From Arthrobacter sp. CJ23 (lineage in GTDB: Bacteria > Actinomycetota > Actinomycetes > Actinomycetales > Micrococcaceae): a DNA stretch of 64,000 bases. Positions 55,671 through 64,000 of this stretch are shown one piece after another. Under the pieces are notes generated by a model that ran no database searches, was not told where the DNA came from, and was given only the letters and a program-made list of their open reading frames with translations. Every line of letters starts with the position of its first letter. Position 1 is the stretch's first letter. The stretch spans positions 1,612,001-1,676,000 of the forward strand of contig NZ_CP102950.1 in assembly GCF_024741795.1 (NCBI RefSeq). The letters are read 5' to 3'. A program made the position numbers and the translations under genes.

Positions 55671-56656
55671 ACACCACCATCCGTCACTTCCTCAAGGACA
55701 CGGACCTGAGCCCTGCCGAGCAGGCCGAGGTCCTCGACCTCGCCGTCCGCATGAAGGCTGCGCCGTACAGCGTCCAGCCCTTCGCCGGGGAGGGCAACGG
55801 CCGCAAGACCGTGGCCGTCATCTTCGACAAGACCTCCACCCGCACCCGTGTCTCCTTCGCCGCGGGCGTGGCGGATATGGGCGGCAACGCGCTGATCATC
55901 AACCCGGGCGAGGCCCAGATCGGCCACAAGGAATCCGTGGAGGACACCGCCAAGGTCCTGGAGCGCATGGTCTCCACCATCGTGTGGCGGACAGGTGCCC
56001 ACTCGGGCCTCGTGGCCATGGCCGAAAACTCCAAGGTGCCCGTGATCAACGCACTGTGCGATGACTACCACCCGTGCCAGCTGCTGGCCGACCTCCTGGC
56101 CGTCAAGGAACACAAGGGCGAACTCAAGGGCCTCACCATGGCCTACCTGGGCGACGCCGCGAACAACATGGCGAACTCATACCTTCTTGCGGGCGTAACA
56201 GCCGGAATGCACGTCCGTATCTCCGGTCCCGAAGGCTACCTGCCGGCCGCGGAGATCGTGGCCGCCGCGGAAGAACGCGCCGCCGAGACCGGCGGCTCCG
56301 TGCTGATCACCAGCGACGCAGGCAGTGCACTCAAGGGTGCCGACGTCGTGGCCACGGACACCTGGGTGTCCATGGGCCAGGAGGCCGAAAAGGAAGCCCG
56401 CCTGCACCTGTTCCGCGACTACTCCGTGGACGAGGCCGCCATGGCCCAGGCCGCACCGGACGCCGTGGTGCTCCACTGCCTCCCGGCCTACCGCGGCTAC
56501 GAGATCTCCGCCGGCGTCATCGACGGCCCGCAGTCGATTGTCTGGGACGAGGCCGAAAACCGCCTCCACGCCCAGAAGGCGCTCATGGCCTGGCTCATGC
56601 ACCAGTCCGGGCTCGCCGTCGTCGAGGGCCTTGCGCCGGTGGCGGAGCGCGCCTAA
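55667..56656 (+). CDS. argF: Ornithine carbamoyltransferase
   Basis: Forms citrulline from ornithine and carbamoyl phosphate. 329 aa. Carbamoyl-phosphate site FDKTSTRTRVSFA, then NALCDDYHPCQLLADLL and the ornithine-site loop LHCLPAYRGYEI are present. The GTG start overlaps the argD stop (GTGA); the stop is directly followed by the argR GTG. Confidence 0.97.
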   Translation: MNTTIRHFLKDTDLSPAEQAEVLDLAVRMKAAPYSVQPFAGEGNGRKTVAVIFDKTSTRTRVSFAAGVADMGGNALIINPGEAQIGHKESVEDTAKVLERMVSTIVWRTGAHSGLVAMAENSKVPVINALCDDYHPCQLLADLLAVKEHKGELKGLTMAYLGDAANNMANSYLLAGVTAGMHVRISGPEGYLPAAEIVAAAEERAAETGGSVLITSDAGSALKGADVVATDTWVSMGQEAEKEARLHLFRDYSVDEAAMAQAAPDAVVLHCLPAYRGYEISAGVIDGPQSIVWDEAENRLHAQKALMAWLMHQSGLAVVEGLAPVAERA

Positions 56657-57193
56657 GTGTCCACCCACCCGCCGTCGCAGGGCGCAAGCCCGGCCACCAA
56701 GACCGCCCGCCAGGCGCGCATCACCGCGATCCTGACGGGGGAGTCCGTGAGGTCCCAGGCAGAGCTTGCAGCCCTGCTGGCGGACGACGGCGTCCAGGTC
56801 ACCCAGGCGACCCTGTCCCGGGATCTGGTCGAACTGGGCGCAGTACGCGTCCGCGGCAAGGACGGGGCCCTCGTGTACGCGGTCCCCGGCGAAGGCGGGG
56901 AACGCGCGGCCAAGAGCGGCGTCACCCAGGAAATCCTGGATGCCCGGCTCAGCCGGCTGTGCGGGGAACTCCTGGTCACCGCGGAGGCCTCCGGCAACAT
57001 CGTGGTGCTCCGGACCCCGCCCGGGGCGGCCAATTTCCTGGCACTGGCCATCGACCACTCGGTGATGCCGTCCGTATTGGGTACGATCGCAGGCGACGAC
57101 ACCTTGCTTTTGGTCGCGCGCGATCCCGACGGCGGGGCCGCTCTGGCAGCCCGGTTCCTCCAGCTGGCTGAGGAAGCCGGGCCCGGCAACTGA
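56657..57193 (+). CDS. argR: Arginine repressor ArgR
   Basis: 178-residue winged-helix repressor activated by arginine. The DNA-binding motif is [19 protein letters not shown]; the C-terminal trimerisation and arginine-binding part contains [13 protein letters not shown]. The GTG directly follows the argF stop, and ArgR thus represses its own operon. Candidate operators lie upstream of argC. Confidence 0.96.
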   Translation: MSTHPPSQGASPATKTARQARITAILTGESVRSQAELAALLADDGVQVTQATLSRDLVELGAVRVRGKDGALVYAVPGEGGERAAKSGVTQEILDARLSRLCGELLVTAEASGNIVVLRTPPGAANFLALAIDHSVMPSVLGTIAGDDTLLLVARDPDGGAALAARFLQLAEEAGPGN

Positions 57194-57204
57194 GCCCGGC
57201 ACGT

Positions 57205-57246
57205 CCGGCCTTGCGGCCGGCACAGCATTGACCCGCAAGCATTGAC
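57205..57246 (+). promoter_or_regulatory. Hairpin and direct repeat between argR and argG
   Basis: CCGGCC (57205-57210) can pair with GGCCGG (57215-57220). After it AGCATTGAC occurs twice (57224-57232 and 57238-57246). The hairpin may weaken read-through from argR, and the repeats could be part of a promoter or operator for argGH. Confidence 0.4.
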
Positions 57247-57281
57247 TCAACAGAACCAAGCAACAACAAAGGAGCACTCTC

Positions 57282-59956
<2,675 letters not shown>

Positions 59957-59963
59957 CACCCAA

Positions 59964-60009
59964 ACGCTCTCTCAGCTTTGTCCTCAGCCGGGCAAAGCTG
60001 GGAGGGCGT
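59964..60009 (+). terminator. Hairpin after argH
   Basis: ACGCTCTCTCAGCTTTG (59964-59980) pairs with CAAAGCTGGGAGGGCGT (59993-60009) over 17 positions, allowing three G-U pairs. It ends the arg cluster. Confidence 0.7.
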
Positions 60010-60037
60010 CGTGCGTTAAGCGCCATTAACCCTCGGA

Positions 60038-60043
60038 TATCAT
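60038..60043 (+). promoter_or_regulatory. -10 box of leaderless DinB-like gene promoter
   Basis: TATCAT, GGCCGC, then ATG at 60050: exactly 6 bases. Confidence 0.5.
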
Positions 60044-60049
60044 GGCCGC

Positions 60050-60787
60050 ATGACCGAGATCACACCTCTTGCGCTGCTCGCCGAACTTCACACAGCCGCC
60101 GGCGTCGTCACCCGTCTTGTTGCCAAGCTGGACGACGCAGCCGTCACCGCTCCCTCCGAGCTGCCTGGCTGGACCCGCGGCCACGTCCTGGCCCACATTG
60201 CGGGCATCTCGCGCGCCATGGGCCGCCAGATCGAGTTCGCCTTGCGTGGCGAAACCGTGGAACTGTACGACGGCGGCATGGAAGGCCGCACCAAGGCCAT
60301 TGAACTCGCCGCTGGACACAGCCTGGCCCAACACCGCGAAGCCGTGGAATCCTCGCTTACGGCGGCCATCGCCGCGTTCGACAGTCTCGGTGATGGCGGC
60401 TGGACGGCTCCCATCAGCTACCGCAACGGAACAGCGTTCGACGGCGGTCTGGCGCTGTGGCGCGAACTCGTGATCCACGCTTCCGATCTGGCCACCGGAC
60501 GCGGCCCAGAGACTTGGAGCCGCCCGTTCTGCGAACACCTCATCGGCTTCCTTGCCGCCCGGGTGCCGGAGGAGTACCGCTTCGTGCTGCAGCCCACCGG
60601 ACTGCCGCGGGTCACCATCGGCACGGGCACCACATCGATCGCCATCAACGGCATGCTCACCGACATCGCGGCCTGGCTGGCCGGCAGGACGGCCACCCTC
60701 GGGAGCCTGCGCGCCACCGCTGCCGCCGACGGCGTGGACCTGCCCGGCCTGCTGCCGTGGCCGTCCGCGGCGCCTGCCGCCAAGTAG
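60050..60787 (+). CDS. Maleylpyruvate isomerase family mycothiol-dependent enzyme (DinB fold)
   Basis: 245-residue four-helix DinB-like metalloenzyme of the actinobacterial TIGR03083 type, often mycothiol-dependent. The metal site is recognisable in LPGWTRGHVLAHIAGISRAMG and ALWRELVIHASDL (three His). The C-terminal part resembles the MDMPI-type SCP-like domain. The reaction is not known; maleylpyruvate isomerisation is only the founding activity. The start is supported by a leaderless -10 box. Confidence 0.85.
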   Translation: MTEITPLALLAELHTAAGVVTRLVAKLDDAAVTAPSELPGWTRGHVLAHIAGISRAMGRQIEFALRGETVELYDGGMEGRTKAIELAAGHSLAQHREAVESSLTAAIAAFDSLGDGGWTAPISYRNGTAFDGGLALWRELVIHASDLATGRGPETWSRPFCEHLIGFLAARVPEEYRFVLQPTGLPRVTIGTGTTSIAINGMLTDIAAWLAGRTATLGSLRATAAADGVDLPGLLPWPSAAPAAK

Positions 60788-60791
60788 CGTC

Positions 60792-62273
60792 TCAGGCCCG
60801 GCTTTTCGGAGCGGCCGCTGCCCGCCACAGGTGCATCGTGGCGTAGGAACGCCAGGGACTGGCCTCGCGGAAATCCGCCGAGAGTCCGGCCCTGGGCGGC
60901 AGGGCCTTGAGCCCGTTCCGGACGGCGGCATCGTTGCCCAGGAACACGTCCGGGGCGCCGATGACGCGCATGGCCACGTACCCCACAGTCCAGGGGCCGA
61001 TCCCCGGCAGGGGCAGCAGCTTGTCCTCCAGCTCTTGGAGCCCGTCGCCGTAGCCGACATCCAGGCTGCCGCCGGCCATGGCCTCGACGGCGGCGAGCAC
61101 GGAATCGATGCGGCGCTGCGGACCCCGGAGCAGTTCCCGCCCCGATTCGGCGAGCTGGGTCGCCGTCGGGAACAAGCGCTCCAGCCCCGGGGCCGGGTTA
61201 CCTGCGGGCGATCCAGCCGCGGACAACTGCGTCAGCGCGGTCCGCGCAGCCGCCACGGTGATCTGCTGCCCGATCATCGCCCGGACCAGCAGCTCGTGTG
61301 GGTCCACCGCCCCCGGGACCCGGATCCCGGGAATGGCACGGACACTGGCCTTGAGCCGCGGATCCGCCGCCAGCACCTCGTCGATGGCCACCGGATCGGC
61401 GTCGAGGTCGAACAGCCTGCGGACCCGGCTCAACAGCGCGGGCAGATCGTGGAGGTCCAATGAGGCGACGGCGAGCCGCAGGGGTTTGCCGGGCGCGGCC
61501 GCGTCGTAGTCCACGGTGAACGCCGCATCGCCGCGGGGGAGGCGCAGGGTCCTTGAATAGCGGTGCGGGCCGGCGGCCTCGATGCCCGGCACGGCGCGCG
61601 CGGCAAGGAAATCGAAGATGCCTGGGTCGAACGGCTCCCGGTAGGGGAGTTTGAGCGTCAGGGCCGACGGCGTGACCGCCTGCCCCCTTGTAGTGGCGGT
61701 TCTGGCCATGCCGGCCTTGCCGGCCGTGGCGCGCAGGGCACTCGGCGTCAGCGCGAAGACCTCGGCGATGGTGTCGTTGAACTGCCGCACACTGTTGAAC
61801 CCCGAGGCGAAGGCGACGTCCGCCAGCAGCATGTCCGTGGACACCAGCAGGGTCCTGGCAGTCTGGGCGCGGCTGGCCCGGGCCAGTGACAAGGGCCCGG
61901 CGCCGAGTTCGTGGCGCAGGATCCGGTTGAGCTGGCGTGAGGAATAGCCCAAACGGCTGGACAGCCCGTCCACGCCTTCCCGGCCCAGGACGCCGTCGTT
62001 GATGAGCCGCATGGCGCGGCCGGCGACGTCGGAGCGCACATTCCACGCGGGCGTCCCCGGGACTGCCTCGGGCAGGCAGCGCTTGCAGGCACGGTATCCG
62101 GCCTCGTGCGCCGCCGCCGAGGTCTCGTAGAAGGTGACGTTCTCTGCCTTCGGGGTGCGGGCCGGGCAGGACGGCCGGCAGTAGATCCCCGTGGAGCGCA
62201 CGGCCGTGAAGAACTGTCCGTCGAAGCGGGTGTCCCGCGCGTCGATGGCCCGGTAGCGTTGCCAGAAGTCCAT
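60792..62273 (-). CDS. Ada-like N-terminus fused to AlkA-type DNA glycosylase
   Basis: 493-residue DNA repair protein. Residues 1-80 are the Ada zinc domain with Cys32, Cys36, Cys63 and Cys66 (YCRPSC and CKRC); Cys32 corresponds to the methyl-accepting residue. An AraC-type HTH follows (about 85-190, ADVAFASGFNSVRQFNDTI), then AlkA (about 200-493) with the helix-hairpin-helix LPGIGPWTVGYVAM and a catalytic Asp region GAPDVFLGNDAAV. It both senses alkylation and removes 3-methyladenine. ATG 62273 is the family start. Divergent from mpg. Confidence 0.92.
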   Translation of the reverse strand: MDFWQRYRAIDARDTRFDGQFFTAVRSTGIYCRPSCPARTPKAENVTFYETSAAAHEAGYRACKRCLPEAVPGTPAWNVRSDVAGRAMRLINDGVLGREGVDGLSSRLGYSSRQLNRILRHELGAGPLSLARASRAQTARTLLVSTDMLLADVAFASGFNSVRQFNDTIAEVFALTPSALRATAGKAGMARTATTRGQAVTPSALTLKLPYREPFDPGIFDFLAARAVPGIEAAGPHRYSRTLRLPRGDAAFTVDYDAAAPGKPLRLAVASLDLHDLPALLSRVRRLFDLDADPVAIDEVLAADPRLKASVRAIPGIRVPGAVDPHELLVRAMIGQQITVAAARTALTQLSAAGSPAGNPAPGLERLFPTATQLAESGRELLRGPQRRIDSVLAAVEAMAGGSLDVGYGDGLQELEDKLLPLPGIGPWTVGYVAMRVIGAPDVFLGNDAAVRNGLKALPPRAGLSADFREASPWRSYATMHLWRAAAAPKSRA

Positions 62274-62341
62274 GCCCCCATCCTGCCAGCCGCCCGGTGC
62301 CGCGGCTAGCGGAAATCGGACATCACCGTTGGCGGCTTTGC

Positions 62342-62347
62342 TAAGGT
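62342..62347 (+). promoter_or_regulatory. -10 box of leaderless mpg promoter
   Basis: TAAGGT followed after 7 bases by the ATG at 62355; no ribosome binding site. Confidence 0.45.
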
Positions 62348-62354
62348 CTGGGGC

Positions 62355-63017
62355 ATGAGCGAGACAGCCGGGCACCCGGGCCCGGAAGCTTCCGCGCTCC
62401 GGCAATTCCTGTCCGGCGATCCGCGCGACATTGCGCCGTTGCTGCTCGGGGCCGTGCTCACGCACCAAACGGACGAAGGCGCGGTCTCGGTCCGGCTCAC
62501 CGAGGTGGAGGCCTACCTGGGCCCGCACGATTCACCGCGTCCCGACCCTGGTTCCCACACATTCAGGGGGCTGACCGCCCGCAATGCGCCCATGTTCGGC
62601 CCCGCGGGACACCTGTATGTGTATTTCACGTACGGAATGCATTACTGCGCCAACATTGTCTGCGGTCCCGACGGCGTGCCGTCCGCGCTGCTGTTGCGTG
62701 CGGGCGAGGTGGTGGCCGGGCAGGGGATCGCGGCGTCACGGCGGCCGGCGTCGAAGTCGCCGAGGGACCTCGCGAGCGGGCCGGCGCGGCTGGCGACCGT
62801 GCTGGGGCTGACGACGGCGGACAGCGGGCGCGACGCCCTCGCCCCGCCGTTCGGGCTGGTCCTGCCGGGCGCGGCGGCCTCCGCCGTCGGGAGCGGGCCG
62901 CGCGTGGGCGTGGCCGGCGACGGCGGCAGCGGACTCTATCCCTGGCGCTTCTGGATCCAGGATGATCCCACAGTCTCGCGCTACAAGGCCGCCAAGGCCA
63001 GGACGCCCAAACAGTAG
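62355..63017 (+). CDS. 3-methyladenine DNA glycosylase (Mpg/AAG family)
   Basis: 220-residue alkyladenine glycosylase that excises 3-methyladenine, hypoxanthine and similar bases. Family signatures are LLGAVLTHQ, LTEVEAYLGPHDSPRPD with the catalytic Glu, MFGPAGHLYVYFTYGMHYCAN and LASGPARLATVLG. The fold is unrelated to AlkA, so this organism has two enzyme types for the same lesions side by side. It is divergent from the Ada-AlkA gene with 81 bases between. Confidence 0.94.
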   Translation: MSETAGHPGPEASALRQFLSGDPRDIAPLLLGAVLTHQTDEGAVSVRLTEVEAYLGPHDSPRPDPGSHTFRGLTARNAPMFGPAGHLYVYFTYGMHYCANIVCGPDGVPSALLLRAGEVVAGQGIAASRRPASKSPRDLASGPARLATVLGLTTADSGRDALAPPFGLVLPGAAASAVGSGPRVGVAGDGGSGLYPWRFWIQDDPTVSRYKAAKARTPKQ

Positions 63018-63021
63018 CGCT

Positions 63022-63621
63022 TCAGGCGGCTGTTTCCAGCGCCACGCTGAACGGCGCCAAGCGGTCAAGCAGCGCCCCGCGAACCTCGGGCCACTCCGGC
63101 TGGAGGATCGAGAACACGGCGGTGTCAGTGCGGCTGCCGTCGGGCGCCAGGCGGTGGCCGCGGAGCGTTCCCTCGTACTGTGCCCCGAGCCGGGCAATGG
63201 CGTTGGCACTGCGGGTGTTGCGCGTATCGCAGCGGAACGCCACGCGGTGCACGTCCAGCACCTCGAAGGCATAGGACAGCAGGAGGTGCTTGCTGGCCGT
63301 GTTGACGTGGCTTCCCCAGTAGGGCCGGCCGAAGAAGGTGCCGCCGATTTCGGCGCGTTCCTGCCGCGGGCTGTATTCGGTCAAGGAGGTGGTTCCCAGC
63401 AGTTCCCCGGAGTTCTGGCCGGTCACGGCGAACGGCACCATGTCCGGATTCTCCAGGCGGGTCGCGAAGAGGGCCGCCAGCTCCTCGGTGCTGTGCGGCT
63501 GGCTGGCGGCCATCCCGGCCCACATTTCGGAATCCACGAATCCGAACAGGGAGCCGGCGTGCCAGGGCAACAACGGGACCAGGCTGATGCCGTGTCCGGA
63601 AAGGGCAACGTCGTGCTGCAT
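63022..63621 (-). CDS. GNAT family N-acetyltransferase (RimJ/RimL-like)
   Basis: 199-residue acetyltransferase with the GNAT fold: LVPLLPWHAGSLFGFVDSEMW at the start, GTTSLTEYSPRQERAEIGGTFFGRPYWGS in the core, and RVAFRCDTRNTRSANAIARLGAQYEGTLRGH as the acetyl-CoA/RimJ motif. It may act on protein N-termini or small amines. ATG 63621 (MQHDVALSGHG) is the likely start. It converges on mpg, with the stops 4 bases apart. Confidence 0.88.
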   Translation of the reverse strand: MQHDVALSGHGISLVPLLPWHAGSLFGFVDSEMWAGMAASQPHSTEELAALFATRLENPDMVPFAVTGQNSGELLGTTSLTEYSPRQERAEIGGTFFGRPYWGSHVNTASKHLLLSYAFEVLDVHRVAFRCDTRNTRSANAIARLGAQYEGTLRGHRLAPDGSRTDTAVFSILQPEWPEVRGALLDRLAPFSVALETAA

Positions 63622-63782
63622 TGCAGCATTTAAGCACCCCGGGCTGTGCCGTCGCACGCCCGAATGGTTAGCGGAGTGTGAACTTTGGATGACGTGGTCC
63701 GGAATATGGCCTGTTCCTGCCGCATTAACGAAAACCGCTGTAGAATGGACGGTCTGTCTTTTGCGATAGGGGTTACGGTTCA

Positions 63783-64000
63783 ATGCACGACGCTGATTTG
63801 GTCCACGAGCAGGAATATGTTGCCGGGCTCTACGCCCGGCTCGATGAGCTGCGCGTGGAGAAGCGCGCACAGTTGGCCCAGGTCCGGCGGGCCGGGGCAG
63901 TGGGAACCATGCAGAACGTCTCCGAGCGCGACGCCTTCGCGGCGTTGTACGAGGACCGCCTCGCCCAGCTCGACGCCGTCGACGACCGCCTGGTGTTCGG
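63783..64000 (+). CDS. HelD/HelR-like ATPase (3' end outside window)
   Basis: The first 72 residues of a gene cut by the window edge. The start MHDADLVHEQEYVAGLYARLDELR, followed by a coiled-coil-like region and AALYEDRLAQLDAVDDRLVFG, matches the N-terminal arm of actinobacterial HelD/HelR proteins. These SF1-like motors remove stalled or rifampicin-bound RNA polymerase from DNA. TAGAAT at 63741-63746 is a likely -10. The motor domain is not visible, so the assignment rests on the N-terminus. Confidence 0.75.
   Translation, partial: MHDADLVHEQEYVAGLYARLDELRVEKRAQLAQVRRAGAVGTMQNVSERDAFAALYEDRLAQLDAVDDRLVF

Overview
The window is high-GC, densely packed chromosomal DNA from an actinobacterium. 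Gene content, gene order and protein style point to the Micrococcaceae, most likely Arthrobacter or a close relative such as Pseudarthrobacter. The clues are the order ftsK-pgsA-cinA-clgR, then DUF3046-recA-recX-miaB-miaA-dapF-hflX and lexA beside a LysM gene; a PriA-type hisA; an infC-rpmI-rplT-trmH-pheST-arg order; and many genes whose start codon sits 6-7 bases after a TANNNT -10 box, the signature of leaderless transcripts. Almost all of it is housekeeping sequence. The clear accessory DNA is two adjacent insertion sequences (15.3-18.4 kb).

Layout. 1-9.6 kb: the end of ftsK, pgsA, cinA, clgR, a MarR regulator, DUF3046, recA (with an SOS box and a DnaA box upstream), recX, miaB and miaA. 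9.7-15.3 kb: dapF, a convergent methyltransferase, hflX behind a long leader holding small open frames, and a DinG-type helicase. 15.3-18.4 kb: an intact IS3-family element with matching inverted repeats and a 5-bp target duplication, then an IS110-family element with a long structured non-coding flank. 18.4-20.6 kb: a dihydrofolate-reductase-like protein, lexA, and a divergent SOS-controlled LysM membrane protein. 20.7-26.5 kb: hisC-hisB-hisH-(52-aa membrane protein)-hisA/priA, an SseB-domain protein and an MFS transporter. 26.6-30.4 kb: DUF1844, infC (AUU start), rpmI, rplT (with an unusual C-terminal domain) and an rRNA methyltransferase. 30.4-37.7 kb: mixed single genes, including a GlsB-type membrane protein, a CDF metal transporter, an MFS exporter, a MutT-like Nudix enzyme, an SOS-boxed radical SAM protein, pyroglutamyl peptidase, a SIMPL protein and an LppM-like lipoprotein. 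37.8-41.5 kb: pheST. 41.6-51.1 kb: a secreted glutamyl-endopeptidase-like protease behind a 36-bp perfect palindrome, a phosphopantetheinyl transferase, a Pls-type single-module peptide synthetase with an M1 peptidase gene starting 10 bases after it, a quinone oxidoreductase and a fatty acid desaturase. 51.2-60 kb: the complete argCJBDFRGH cluster. 60-64 kb: a DinB-like protein, two alkyladenine glycosylases transcribed divergently (Ada-AlkA fusion and Mpg), a GNAT acetyltransferase and the start of a HelD/HelR-like ATPase.

How the genes work together. DNA-damage functions are spread through the window but tied together by SOS boxes at recA, lexA, the LysM gene and the radical SAM gene. The most interesting candidate system is at 42.6-48.7 kb. 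The synthetase has the full Pls architecture (adenylation domain, carrier, six membrane segments, three left-handed beta-helix domains). Its adenylation pocket reads as a lysine-type code. It is followed by a zinc aminopeptidase-like gene and lies near a phosphopantetheinyl transferase. This looks like a poly-lysine (or related homo-polyamino-acid) synthesis and turnover locus.
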